DNA from: DASPGQ01 sp035457705
GTDB lineage: Bacteria; Acidobacteriota; Vicinamibacteria; Marinacidobacterales; SMYC01
Reading direction: 5' to 3'
Assembly: GCA_035457705.1 (NCBI GenBank)
Contig: DATIBD010000114.1
Coordinates: 1 to 64,000 of the forward strand
DNA: 64,000 bases
Within the stretch, counting starts at the first letter, position 1, and each line of letters begins with the position of its first letter. Shown piece by piece: positions 1 through 9,351 of the stretch. The notes beneath the pieces were generated by a model. It was not told the DNA's origin and did not search any database. It was given only the letters and a program-made list of their open reading frames with translations. The position numbers and the translations under genes were made by a program.

Positions 1-1080
<1,080 letters not shown>

Positions 1081-1148
1081 TACATCATCTCCACGAGCTC
1101 GACTGCACTGGCCTATTATAGCAATCGCCGCCGGCTCGTTCGGGGCTG

Positions 1149-1913
1149 TCAGGAAAGAAGACGCATCATCGGCTCGTGAAGGCGATGATTCGAGGCGACG
1201 ATATTTCCCATCGAATAGTGAAAGTCGCGCCCTCCGAAGTCCGTCACGCGGCCTCCCGCCTCTTCCACGATGAGCGCTCCGGCGGCGGTATCCCAGGGTC
1301 CGAGTTTTTCCTCCCAGAAGCCATCGAAACGACCCGCGGCGAGATAGCAGAGATCGAGCGCCGCCGAACCGTCGCGACGAACGGCCCGTGAGGCCTTCAT
1401 GAATCGGCTGAAGAGTCGAAGGTTCGCGTCGATGTCGTCTTTGCGGTCGTAGGGAAAGCCGGTCGCGAGAAGCGCTTTCGAGAGTTGGTCGGTCCCGGAC
1501 ACGGTCAGCTTATGGCCGTTTCGAAACGACCCTTGCCCTCGCTCGGCGGTAAACAGCTCCCTGCGCATCGGATCGTAGACGACGCCGGCAAGCGTCAGGT
1601 CGTTCTCCTCATAGGCAATGGAGACGGCGAACACCGGGTAGCCGTGAGCGAAGTTCGTGGTCCCGTCGAGGGGATCTACGACAAAACGGCAACCGCCGGG
1701 ACCCTCGCTCTCCCCGGTCTCTTCGGAGAGGATGGAAGCATCGGGGAAGCGGCGTCTCAGAATCGACAGGATTCGTTCTTCCGACGTCAAGTCGGCTTCG
1801 GTCACGAGGTTGACCTCGCCTTTATATTCGACTCGAAGCGCACCGCCAAGGAACCTCTCGAGGATCTCGCCGGCCGCGAGCGCCGCCTCTACCGCGACGG
1901 CTGCGGCTTTCAT
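1149..1913 (-). CDS. suhB: Inositol monophosphatase family protein (SuhB-like)
   Basis: Mg-dependent, Li-sensitive sugar phosphatase fold of 254 residues, the normal family length. The metal-binding signatures are present: EE in ILSEETGE, then DPLDGTTNFAHG (motif A), and WDTAAGALIVEEAGG (motif B). Substrate could be myo-inositol-1-phosphate or another sugar phosphate such as fructose bisphosphate or PAP; the sequence does not decide. It starts with ATG at 1913 (MKAAAVAVEAA). The RsbW-like gene lies 24 bp upstream on the same strand, so co-transcription is likely. Confidence 0.9.
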   Translation of the reverse strand: MKAAAVAVEAALAAGEILERFLGGALRVEYKGEVNLVTEADLTSEERILSILRRRFPDASILSEETGESEGPGGCRFVVDPLDGTTNFAHGYPVFAVSIAYEENDLTLAGVVYDPMRRELFTAERGQGSFRNGHKLTVSGTDQLSKALLATGFPYDRKDDIDANLRLFSRFMKASRAVRRDGSAALDLCYLAAGRFDGFWEEKLGPWDTAAGALIVEEAGGRVTDFGGRDFHYSMGNIVASNHRLHEPMMRLLS

Positions 1914-1937
1914 GGCGCGTTACCGAGGTAGAACAAG

Positions 1938-2375
1938 TCAACTCGAGCGCAGGCCATCGAACTTCTTGACCATGGTGACGCGAGTACCTCGGTAAGGCTT
2001 GAACTCGTAGCTCACTTTGTCCATAAAGCTGTTCATGAAAAAGATGCCACGCCCACTCGTGCGCAGGAGGTTCTCCTCGGCCAGAGGATCCGGAATCTGA
2101 GAGGGGTCGAACCCCTCGCCTTCGTCTTGAACAGTGACCGAGAACTCGTTCGGCAGGTGCTCGAAGAGAACGGTGACGCGCTTACTCGCATCCAGTTTGT
2201 TGCCGTGGCGCACGGCGTTCGTAACCGACTCCCGGATGGCGACGCTCATCCAGTGAGCCGAGTCGGGATCCAACCCGGCCTGCGCGGAGAGGGACTCGAA
2301 GACGACCTGGACGAGGTCGACCATCTCGAAGCTGCTCTTGACGTCGATTACGACCGAGTTTCGACCGTTTCCCAT
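1938..2375 (-). CDS. RsbW-like anti-sigma factor serine kinase (HATPase_c)
   Basis: Small GHKL ATPase of about 145 residues. The N box is visible as RESVTNAVRHGN, followed by the G1/G2-type motifs DEGEGFDPSQIPDP and GRGIFFMNSFMD. These proteins hold a sigma factor or a partner until a STAS-domain antagonist binds, and they phosphorylate that antagonist. A STAS protein with the phosphorylatable serine is encoded at 19608-19949 in this window and could be its partner, which is inference. Chosen start is ATG 2375 (MGNGRNSVV); an in-frame GTG at 2399 would add eight residues. No sigma factor gene lies next to it. Confidence 0.85.
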   Translation of the reverse strand: MGNGRNSVVIDVKSSFEMVDLVQVVFESLSAQAGLDPDSAHWMSVAIRESVTNAVRHGNKLDASKRVTVLFEHLPNEFSVTVQDEGEGFDPSQIPDPLAEENLLRTSGRGIFFMNSFMDKVSYEFKPYRGTRVTMVKKFDGLRSS

Positions 2376-2589
2376 GGTGCCGCCGGCGAACCGAACCACT
2401 TAGCAGAAGTAGGCTATATGATTCCCGTCCCCGAGACAACTCATGAGGCCCACTGTGCCGAGGAGTCAGGAGTCAGAATTCACCCACCCTGCTCGTGTGT
2501 CATCGTTCCGTGTTACCATGGCCGCTACGTGGCAACTCACGGCGGGCGCTCGCTCTGCCAACGCGCGACAACGAAGGCAAGATCAGAGG

Positions 2590-2740
2590 CCGCCCTCTTT
2601 AGGCGGCGGTCGTTGACACCGTGATGGAGACTGAAACCCCCACATTCTTGTGGGGGAGCATACGCCTCCGGGCCTTCGGCCTCCAGAAGGCTTCGCCCAG
2701 AGGCGCAGGGTTCCAATCCTCGCCGAAGCCAAGACAATGA
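2590..2740 (+). promoter_or_regulatory. Hairpin-rich leader with a short reading frame running into aroA
   Basis: Two clean hairpins precede aroA: CCGCC/GGCGG (2590-2594 with 2602-2606) and CCCCCAC/GTGGGGG (2637-2643 with 2650-2656). GC-rich inverted segments follow to 2728. A frame open from 2603, with GTG 2621 or ATG 2624, ends in TGA at 2738-2740, overlapping the aroA ATG as ATGA. A translated leader of about 38 residues coupled to aroA is possible, but no ribosome-binding site precedes it. It could instead be the decayed tail of an older gene or a mobile element end. A TTCCAAT loop near 2710 resembles a tRNA T-loop, but no complete tRNA folds. Confidence 0.35.
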
Positions 2741-4014
2741 CCGCCCGAACCAACCTACGGCTGCGCGGTCGTTTCGATCCACCGGGTGACAAGTCCATCG
2801 GACACCGGCTCGCTTTTCTCGCAGCGATCTCTCGCGGACGTTCTCGACTCGAAGCGTTCCCACCGGGCCGAGACTGCGCCAGCACACTCGAGCTGATTCG
2901 CGCGCTCGGTGTCGAAGTCAGTGAAGAGGGCTCGCGTGTCACCGTCGTCGGCCGGGGTCTAGGTGGTCTTCGGGCGCCCCTTTCCGATCTCGACGCGGGC
3001 AACTCGGGCTCGACGGCTCGGATGGCTACTGGGCTTCTCGCCGGACAATCGTTCGACAGCCGAATCGTGGGAGATTCGAGCTTGTCGCGGCGACCATTCG
3101 ACCGCGTCGTGAACCCGCTCATCGAGATGGGTGGCGTTTTCGAGACGACGGATGGCCGTCTCCCGCTGCGCGTCTTAGGAGGCCACCCACTCCACGGAAT
3201 CTCCTACACCCTTCCCGTCCCGAGCGCCCAAGTGAAGACCGCCGTTCTCTTCGCTGGGCTATTTGCCTCGGGACGAACCATCGTACGAGAATCTACGCTC
3301 TCGAGGACACACACGGAGATCGGGCTCGCCGGTTTCGGAATTCCGGTCGTCGTAACGAAAGGCTCGGTAAGCATCGACGGCGGACGGGATCCGATCGGAA
3401 ACGAGTTTCGCATTCCGGGTGATTTTTCTTCGGCGGCTTTTTTCGTGGGTGGAGCGGCCTGCTTTCCCGGCTCGGACCTCGTCGTGCATGGGGTCGGATT
3501 GAATCCGACGCGTACGGGTTTCTTGCGCGCCCTTCGCGCGATGGACGCCGACGTCGAATGGGAGACTGCGCCGAGCCCAGCGGGCGAGCCGATGGGAACG
3601 ATTCGCGTCCGCGGCCGGGAGCTCCACGGTTTCACGCTCGACCCATCGGAGATCCCGTCGCTCATCGACGAAATCCCCATTCTGGCCGTGGTGGCGGCCT
3701 TCGCCAAGGGAACCACGCGATTGGAAGGACTGGGCGAGCTCCGGGTGAAAGAGAGCGACCGCTTGCATGCCATTCAGCAAGGGCTGATAGCCCTCGGCGC
3801 ATACATTGAGCCGCTCGAAGACGGACTCGTAATCCACGGACATCCCGGCGAGCTACGCCCTGCCCGGCTGCGCAGCTACGGCGATCACCGCATGGTGATG
3901 GCGTGGGCAATCGCGTCGCTCGGCGTCGCGGGCGAGTGTGAAATCGATCACTTGGATCAAGTAAAGATCTCGTATCCTGGCTTCTGGGAGACCCTCAACC
4001 GACTGTTGTGTTGA
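2737..4014 (+). CDS. aroA: 3-phosphoshikimate 1-carboxyvinyltransferase (EPSP synthase)
   Basis: Sixth step of the shikimate pathway: joins phosphoenolpyruvate to shikimate-3-phosphate. 425 residues, normal length. Diagnostic segments are PPGDKSIGHR near the N terminus (substrate binding Lys and Ser), DAGNSGSTARMATGLLAG, PSAQVKTAVLFAGL, the catalytic Asp region IDEIPILAVVAAFA, RVKESDRL, and YGDHRMVMAWAIASLG. ATG 2737 is chosen because it starts nine residues after nothing conserved and places PGDKS at residues 16-20, as in relatives; upstream in-frame starts extend into the hairpin leader. Shikimate kinase follows after 7 bp, so the two form a pathway operon. Confidence 0.96.
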   Translation: MTARTNLRLRGRFDPPGDKSIGHRLAFLAAISRGRSRLEAFPPGRDCASTLELIRALGVEVSEEGSRVTVVGRGLGGLRAPLSDLDAGNSGSTARMATGLLAGQSFDSRIVGDSSLSRRPFDRVVNPLIEMGGVFETTDGRLPLRVLGGHPLHGISYTLPVPSAQVKTAVLFAGLFASGRTIVRESTLSRTHTEIGLAGFGIPVVVTKGSVSIDGGRDPIGNEFRIPGDFSSAAFFVGGAACFPGSDLVVHGVGLNPTRTGFLRALRAMDADVEWETAPSPAGEPMGTIRVRGRELHGFTLDPSEIPSLIDEIPILAVVAAFAKGTTRLEGLGELRVKESDRLHAIQQGLIALGAYIEPLEDGLVIHGHPGELRPARLRSYGDHRMVMAWAIASLGVAGECEIDHLDQVKISYPGFWETLNRLLC

Positions 4015-4021
4015 GGTCGCC

Positions 4022-4531
4022 ATGCGCTTCTTCTTGATCGGCTTCATGGGTGCGGGGAAGACGACCTTGGGATCCCGCGTCGCCGAACGACTCGGCCTGC
4101 CTTTTTTCGACTTGGACCACTGCCTGGAACGCACAACGGGGACCCGTATCGGCGACATCTTCGCACGAGAGGGCGAAGAGAGATTTCGTCACCTCGAGAG
4201 CGACGCGCTGCGAGCCGTGATCGCCCGCGAGCCCGATTCGGTGATTGCCGCCGGCGGAGGCACCTATGCGTGCGAGCGCAACCGTTTGGTCATGCGCGAG
4301 GCGGGAGTGAGCATTTGGCTCGACGTTCCACCGGAAGTGCTCGTCGTGCGTGTCGGGGGGGGTGCCGGCCGGCCACTTTGGAGAAACGACGATGAGGCAC
4401 GTATTCTCCACGAGTCGCGAGCCCAGGGCTATGCGCTCGCAGACCATCGACTGGAGCTCGGTGAGGAAGGTGTGGAAGAATCGGTAAAACGACTCTATGA
4501 TCTCCTGGTCCGCTGCTGCCATCCGTCATGA
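4022..4531 (+). CDS. aroK: Shikimate kinase
   Basis: Phosphorylates shikimate with ATP, the step before EPSP synthase. 169 residues. Walker A is FMGAGKTTLGS near residue 8. The shikimate-binding Asp and Arg lie in FFDLDHCLE and ERFRHLES, and the glycine-rich AAGGGTYACERNR matches the family GGG motif. The Arg of the lid region falls in GRPLWRN. It lies 7 bp after aroA, and its stop overlaps the next start as ATGA, so translation of the three genes is probably coupled. AroK and AroL cannot be separated by sequence alone. Confidence 0.94.
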   Translation: MRFFLIGFMGAGKTTLGSRVAERLGLPFFDLDHCLERTTGTRIGDIFAREGEERFRHLESDALRAVIAREPDSVIAAGGGTYACERNRLVMREAGVSIWLDVPPEVLVVRVGGGAGRPLWRNDDEARILHESRAQGYALADHRLELGEEGVEESVKRLYDLLVRCCHPS

Positions 4532-5277
4532 GATATCTCATCCTGAGTGACGTCCACTCCAACTTCGAGGCGCTGACCGCCGTACTGAGGCGCGTGCACC
4601 GCAAACGCTTCGACGGAACCGTCGTGCTCGGCGACCTCGTCGGTTACGGTGCCGACCCGAATCGAATTGTGGAAGAGATTCGCCGGCTAAAGCACTTGAT
4701 CATCATTCGCGGTAACCACGACAAGGTTTGCAGCGGCCTCGAGAATGGAGCAATGTTCAACCGCATCGCCCTCGAGTCGGCCCGATGGACCGAGCAGCGC
4801 CTGCTCCCACGACACCGGAGTTGGCTCCGTGCGCTGCCGAAAGGACCCGTCGAAGTCGACGAGCTCTTCAGCATCTCCCACGGAACGCCCCTCGATGAAG
4901 ATGCCTACATCTTCGGCGAGATCGAGGCCTTGAACATGTTCCCCTACTTCCGCACCCCTATCTGCTTCTTCGGGCACAGCCATTTTCCCGTCGTCTTCGC
5001 ATTAGATGACGAGGCCCTGACGACTTACGTGCCCACGACCGGTACGAACGGGACCTTCCGGCTCAAGCTCCATCGGGGCACGCGCTATCTGATCAACCCG
5101 GGCTCGATTGGCCAGCCCCGAGACGGAGACAATCGGGCAAGCTTCGGGATTCTCGACACAGCGCGAATGACGATGGCCATCCATCGCGTGGCCTACCGGT
5201 TGGAAAGGGCACAGGAGAAGATTCGGAACGCCGGGCTTCCACGACCTCTCGCCGATCGTCTCGCCCTCGGCCGCTGA
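4528..5277 (+). CDS. Calcineurin-like metallophosphoesterase
   Basis: 249-residue binuclear-metal phosphoesterase of the YfcE / ApaH-like type. Metal ligands appear in order: ILSDVHSNFEAL (Asp, His), VLGDLVGYG (Asp), IRGNHDKVC (Asn-His-Asp), a mid-protein ISHGTP, and GHSHFPVVF. NPGSIGQPRDG near the C terminus is typical of the subfamily that includes protein phosphatases and cyclic-nucleotide or Ap4A hydrolases. The exact substrate cannot be read from the sequence. It overlaps aroK by 4 bp, so it is expressed with aromatic amino acid genes, although a functional link is not evident. Confidence 0.88.
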   Translation: MRYLILSDVHSNFEALTAVLRRVHRKRFDGTVVLGDLVGYGADPNRIVEEIRRLKHLIIIRGNHDKVCSGLENGAMFNRIALESARWTEQRLLPRHRSWLRALPKGPVEVDELFSISHGTPLDEDAYIFGEIEALNMFPYFRTPICFFGHSHFPVVFALDDEALTTYVPTTGTNGTFRLKLHRGTRYLINPGSIGQPRDGDNRASFGILDTARMTMAIHRVAYRLERAQEKIRNAGLPRPLADRLALGR

Positions 5278-5304
5278 AAGATCATTTCGCATTTGGCTTA
5301 GACT

Positions 5305-5456
5305 CAACGCAAAGGCACTGAGTCGCCGAGACGCAAAACACGATCTGCCCCGGAGCTCTAGAAAATTGGCCCAGCTCCGGACGTTTTCGAGCCTACCCAG
5401 GGCGTCGGAAATTCTTCCCTGCGTATTTGCGACTTGGGGTCTTTGCGTTTGTTTTG
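5305..5456. repeat. Inverted ACGCAAAG-type intergenic repeat
   Basis: Two arms face each other in the 269-bp gap between the phosphoesterase and the next gene. The left arm (5305-5340) reads CAACGCAAAGGCACTGAGTC then GCCGAGACGCAAAACA. The right arm (5421-5456) read on the minus strand gives AACGCAAAGACCCCAAGTCG then CAAATACGCAG. Such ACGCAAAG-phase repeats are common between genes in environmental bacterial genomes; their function is not known to me. Confidence 0.6.
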
Positions 5457-5468
5457 GGATAAATGAAT

Positions 5469-5508
5469 CCCCCGGGGCCAGCGTATTGCGGGGGCCAACG
5501 CCCGGGGG
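5469..5508. terminator. GC-rich hairpin between convergent genes
   Basis: CCCCCGGG (5469-5476) and CCCGGGGG (5501-5508) are perfect inverted arms with a 24-nt middle that can itself pair (GGCC twice). It lies between the convergent phosphoesterase and the minus-strand gene at 5547, so it fits a shared bidirectional stop. No T-run follows on either strand, so intrinsic termination is uncertain. Confidence 0.4.
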
Positions 5509-5546
5509 ACTCGTGATGGCGGGACGTTCTGTTCTTGTGGGGGCCT

Positions 5547-5885
5547 TTATTCGTTGACGGCGCGGTTGATCGCTCGGCGCAGACCGTGCTCGCCAGCACC
5601 CCGTCCCTCGTCGGAGGGAGTGGTGCCGAACCGCAGTACGAAACGCCCTCCCGTGGTCAACGAGAGGCTGTCGATGAGCCTTCGCGTCAAATCCTGCCAC
5701 CGCCAGTTGCGCTTCCGCCCCAGGAGCGTTCGGAGAGACCTCCGGAGCTCCGGGTCGGCGGCGGAGTACGAGACTTCGCCTTCGGCGGCACGAATGCCGA
5801 TGTGGAAGCGGATTTTCCCTACGCGCTCCGAACCACGGTAAATGCCGATGCCGAACTCTTGCGTATCGAGCAATGCCATCGCCAT
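5547..5885 (-). CDS. Hypothetical protein, 112 residues
   Basis: Not recognised. The start is fixed by AAGGAG eight bases before ATG 5885 (MAMALLDTQEFG), although the frame stays open upstream. The N-terminal half looks like alternating strands (FGIGIYRGSERVGKIRFHIG). The C-terminal half is basic and helical (LRRSLRTLLGRKRNWRW, LTRRLIDSL), and the protein ends with a polar tail. No signal peptide or membrane segment is visible. It stands alone between two intergenic stretches, so the context gives no clue. Composition resembles neighbouring genes, which supports real coding. Confidence 0.55.
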   Translation of the reverse strand: MAMALLDTQEFGIGIYRGSERVGKIRFHIGIRAAEGEVSYSAADPELRRSLRTLLGRKRNWRWQDLTRRLIDSLSLTTGGRFVLRFGTTPSDEGRGAGEHGLRRAINRAVNE

Positions 5886-6143
5886 GTCGCTGACTCCTTC
5901 AGGCCAGGACCTCGGCATTTCAGGTCCTGGGAGAGTTTGTGTTTTGGGTCTGTGCCCGAACAGAAAGCAAGAACCGTGCCCCTTGGCCCGAGCGCGGCGT
6001 AACACGATAGTCCGGTGGGCTCGCGCCCAACCACTACCCGTCGTGGTATGCGGCCAGCACGATCACAATTTGACGTGGTGATTTCCCACCAACAGTATCG
6101 AACCGTTGACGCGCTTGCAAGCTAAGTTATTGATTGTAATTGA
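5886..6143. other. Intergenic stretch, no gene seen
   Basis: 258 bp between two minus-strand genes. It contains the imperfect hairpin GGACCT/AGGTCC near 5910-5930 and an AT-rich patch at 6123-6147 that could hold a promoter. No coding or RNA gene is supported. Confidence 0.5.
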
Positions 6144-7079
6144 TTAATGGAGTCGCGCCGCTTCGACGGCTTTTCCCCACACGTGGTCCGACGAAAGCCG
6201 GCACGCGACGACCTCAACCGAGCGACCTCTCGGGGCCCAGTTTGCCGGATCGGTGCTCCGGAACAAGACCACTGTGGGCGCACCCGCCGCTGCGGCGAGG
6301 TGGCTAACGCCCGAGTCGTTTCCGAGGTAGACCGTCGCGCGTGCGAGCAGAGCCGCGAGCGTCTCGAGCTCGAGGTGCCGCGCGACAATGCCGGCGACGC
6401 CTCTAGCGACGGTTCGGACGACGTCTTCGTCCGACTCGCCCTCGATCCAGACGACTTCAAACCCCTCCAGACGCGCTCTTCGCGCCACCCCCGCGAACCG
6501 CTCACACGGCCAGTTCTTCTGGAGGCTTCCGCTCGAGGGGTGTATGGCGATGAATCGAGACTCACCCACCCCATTCTCATTGAGAAACCGCGCCGCGGCA
6601 AGACGGCTCGCCTCGCTAATTGCGAGCTCCGGAGCCCCACGAGGGGGGTCGATGCCGAGCGGCGCGAGAGTGCTCATAAGGTGGTCGGATGCATGAGTTC
6701 CTTTGGGGGGACGGCTCGAACCTTGCACGATCTCGCTGCCCTTGGCCAACTCGCGTAGTCGAGGCAAGTTCGACCAGGCCACGATGTAATGGAAGGACGA
6801 CAGAAACCCAGTCAGCGGATCATCCCAGGAGCCGGGCTCGAAGAACCCTCCGAACACAGCCCGGTCGAACGAGTGAACGGCAGACGCATGCTCGTCGTCG
6901 AGAGCTAGTCTTGCCGCTGGAAGCGAACCGACCAACTCCACCGCCCCGGTCGGTCCCACCGCTCGCCGTAAGGACGCGAGCGCGGGAAACGCGAGGAGCG
7001 TGTCTCCCAGGGCTCCCGGCCGGATTGCGAGGATGCGCGCCCCGCCAAGGGGTGCTAAACTATCGTCTGCGCCAAGCAT
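6144..7079 (-). CDS. Glycosyltransferase family 9 (ADP-heptose:LPS heptosyltransferase type)
   Basis: 311 residues with the two Rossmann-like halves of GT-B GT9 enzymes. The N-terminal motif is ILAIRPGALGDTLLAFPAL; the donor-binding half has AIHPSSGSLQKNWPCERFA and the diagnostic YLGNDSGVSHLAAAAGAPT, then VLFRSTDPANWAPRG. Predicted role is transfer of a heptose or related sugar in LPS core assembly, consistent with lpxD elsewhere in the window. ATG 7079 is used; a TTG sits one codon upstream. It diverges from the TPR gene with only 22 bp between start codons. Confidence 0.88.
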   Translation of the reverse strand: MLGADDSLAPLGGARILAIRPGALGDTLLAFPALASLRRAVGPTGAVELVGSLPAARLALDDEHASAVHSFDRAVFGGFFEPGSWDDPLTGFLSSFHYIVAWSNLPRLRELAKGSEIVQGSSRPPKGTHASDHLMSTLAPLGIDPPRGAPELAISEASRLAAARFLNENGVGESRFIAIHPSSGSLQKNWPCERFAGVARRARLEGFEVVWIEGESDEDVVRTVARGVAGIVARHLELETLAALLARATVYLGNDSGVSHLAAAAGAPTVVLFRSTDPANWAPRGRSVEVVACRLSSDHVWGKAVEAARLH

Positions 7080-7101
7080 CAAAATTCAGGGAGTTTCGCC
7101 A

Positions 7102-7425
7102 ATGAAATGGAAGCGAGTCCTTGCCATTGCCGTCCTAGTCTGCGTGACCACGGTGTCATTCGCAGCCGCCCAAGATGATGTCGAGAGCTTGATGTCCCGC
7201 GCGAAGCAGTTGTACGGCTCCGGTAACTTCCGCGGGGCGCTCGAGCCGCTAATGCGGATCGTGGAGCTCGATCCGGAGCGCGCCGACGCGCTCTATCTGC
7301 TGGGCTATGCCCACGTGATGCTTCGCGAATACCCCACGTCGGTAGATTGGTTCGGGCGGGCCTTTGCCGCCGATCCCACATTCGATCCGCGGACGATCTA
7401 CCATCTCCCAGGAGCCGCCGAGTAG
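7102..7425 (+). CDS. Small secreted TPR protein
   Basis: 107 residues. A clear signal peptide (MKWKRVLAIAVLVCVTTVSF, cleavage probably after AAAQ) is followed by about two tetratricopeptide units (MSRAKQLYGSGNFRGALEPL; ADALYLLGYAHVMLREY; SVDWFGRAF). It is probably periplasmic and may bind a partner protein, but no partner is evident. GGGA lies 11 bases before ATG 7102. It converges with rng, only 11 bp separating the two stop codons. Confidence 0.8.
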   Translation: MKWKRVLAIAVLVCVTTVSFAAAQDDVESLMSRAKQLYGSGNFRGALEPLMRIVELDPERADALYLLGYAHVMLREYPTSVDWFGRAFAADPTFDPRTIYHLPGAAE

Positions 7426-7436
7426 CGATTGTTCGA

Positions 7437-8939
7437 TTATTTCCGCGCAACTAGCTCGTATTGCTCCTGGTAGATGTTGTGGTCTGCCCGGATCTCGACG
7501 TCCTGCTTCAACATCGACTTGAGCTCCTCGACGACCGGGGCCTCCTTGCCTTTCAGGGCTCGGGCAACTTCGGGGTGAACCCGGAGCGTGAGCCCTCTCG
7601 AGAACTCGGTTATGCTCTTGCGAACCTCGTCGACGATCTCGTAGGCCACCGTCGTCGGTGACTTGACCCACGAGCTTCCCTGGCAGAGTGGGCACGGCCG
7701 GCACAGCACACGCTCCAAGGACCGCTTGACGCGCTTTCTCGTGAGGACGACGAGCCCGAACTCGTTGATCTGAACGCTCTTCGTTGGAGACCGGTCCCGG
7801 CGCAGAGCTTGCTCGAGGGCGGCGAAAACCTTGTGCTGGTTCCGGCGCTCCTCCATGTCGATGAAGTCGATGACGATGATACCTCCGAGGTCTCGCAGCC
7901 GAATCTGGTGAACGATCTCGTCCGCCGCCTCGAGGTTGATGCGGGTTATCGTGTCCTCGAGTCGTTTCTCTCCTGTGTAGCGGCCGGTGTTGACGTCGAT
8001 GGCCACGAGCGCTTCGGTCTGGTTGATGACGATGTATCCCCCCGACTTGAGCCAGACCTTGCTCCTCAACGCTTTGTCGATTTCCGACTGGACGCCGTAC
8101 TCCTCGAAGATCGGATAATTCTTCGAATAGTACTTCACGCGGTGGAGGAGTTGAGGCTGAATCTGCCGAACGTAATTCAACACCTGATCAAACAATTCCT
8201 CGGAGTTGATTCGGATGGCGGAGAACTCGGGAGACAGAACGTCGCGAATGTACTTGAACACGAGGCCCAGATCCTTGTGTACCAGAGCCGGCGCCTTGAG
8301 GTGATCGGCCTTCTGGCAGATCTCATTCCACTTCAATTCCAGGTAGCGAAGGTCGGCGACGATCGTCTCGTCCTCCTTTCCTTGCGCCGCCGTGCGCACG
8401 ATGAAGCCTCCACTTCGCTGGCGCGCCTTCTGGATGAGCTTTCGCAGCCGAGCGCGCTCTTCGGCCGACTCGATCTTTCGAGAGACGCCGATGTGATCGA
8501 CGGTTGGCATGTACACCAACAGACGTCCGGGGAGACTAACGTAAGAAGTTATGCGGGCCCCTTTGGTCCCCAGCGGCTCTTTTGCGACCTGTACCAGTAC
8601 CTCTTGGCCCTGGGTCAAGAGCTGATCGATGGATTGACCGTCTCCCTTGGCCGCACGAATCTCACGCTCGGTCTCGACGATTTTCTCTTCTTCTTCAGTG
8701 AGGTAGTCCTCGTCCTCGAGCACGTCGGAGACGTAGAGAAACGCGTCTCGCTCGAGTCCAATGTCCACGAAAGCCGATTGCATTCCGGGGAGGACGCGGT
8801 TGACGCGTCCCTTGTAAATGTTGCCGGCGACGCCCCGACTCCGCTCCCGTTCGAACGCGACCTCGGACACGACCCCGTCTTCGAGAATGGCCAAACGCGT
8901 CTGAAGCACGCTATGGCTGACGATCATTTCCTTCGACAT
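7437..8939 (-). CDS. rng: Ribonuclease G / E family endoribonuclease
   Basis: 500 residues, RNase G length, lacking the long scaffold tail of RNase E. The S1 RNA-binding region begins at NIYKGRVNRVLPGMQSAF. The catalytic metal site is in VAIDVNTGRYTG and IIVIDFIDMEE, with the two essential Asp residues. A zinc-link CRPCPLCQGSSW near residue 410 matches the CPxC tetramer motif. It acts on rRNA precursors and mRNA. It follows the mre/rod block on the same strand, an arrangement also seen in other bacteria where rng lies beside mreBCD. AAAGGG six bases upstream supports ATG 8939. Confidence 0.96.
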   Translation of the reverse strand: MSKEMIVSHSVLQTRLAILEDGVVSEVAFERERSRGVAGNIYKGRVNRVLPGMQSAFVDIGLERDAFLYVSDVLEDEDYLTEEEEKIVETEREIRAAKGDGQSIDQLLTQGQEVLVQVAKEPLGTKGARITSYVSLPGRLLVYMPTVDHIGVSRKIESAEERARLRKLIQKARQRSGGFIVRTAAQGKEDETIVADLRYLELKWNEICQKADHLKAPALVHKDLGLVFKYIRDVLSPEFSAIRINSEELFDQVLNYVRQIQPQLLHRVKYYSKNYPIFEEYGVQSEIDKALRSKVWLKSGGYIVINQTEALVAIDVNTGRYTGEKRLEDTITRINLEAADEIVHQIRLRDLGGIIVIDFIDMEERRNQHKVFAALEQALRRDRSPTKSVQINEFGLVVLTRKRVKRSLERVLCRPCPLCQGSSWVKSPTTVAYEIVDEVRKSITEFSRGLTLRVHPEVARALKGKEAPVVEELKSMLKQDVEIRADHNIYQEQYELVARK

Positions 8940-9351
8940 ACCAACCCTTTCGGGCGGCCGAGTTGGCGGCGGGTCGGAGGAGGAGGAGGGTACCGGATGC
9001 TGACGCTATATCTCAGGGGATGATGGGCCGTCTCCATTAACGATTGAGCGATTTCTCATCGATTCAAGCCAATCCTGCCGAAATCAGGCTGCAGACAGCC
9101 GAAGAACTCAAAACCCTGGATGCCCTGATTTTAGGACTCCGCTCTCTTCCAAAAACCTTCTTATTCCGTGCCCGCTCTTCGCTGGGCCGCTCCATCTCAA
9201 CTCAAAATCGGGCCGCCTCGGCCAAATCGCTGAGACGGCTTCACTTGACTCTAGCACAAGTCCCCCGCTTCCCCGTCTAGCTTTTTCGAGAGTGCTGACT
9301 CGCCTCTCGGCTCGTTCGCGTCGCTCGCGCAGGCGAACAACGCGACTAGTC
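8940..9351. other. 412-bp gap between rodA and rng, no gene seen
   Basis: A short plus-strand open frame here (about 9044-9280) has no recognisable motif and its composition looks random. The gap probably holds the rng promoter. No strong hairpin plus T-run was found. Confidence 0.5.

Noticed and set aside
2673..2728. Possible tRNA or selenocysteine tRNA from CTTCGGC/GCCGAAG arms and a TTCCAAT loop
   Set aside because: The segment is too short for D and anticodon arms, the T stem has mismatches, and the loop has C where a purine is required.
5547..6005. Longer 152-residue version of the hypothetical protein
   Set aside because: The strong AAGGAG sits before ATG 5885, and the upstream extension is low-complexity and crosses a hairpin.
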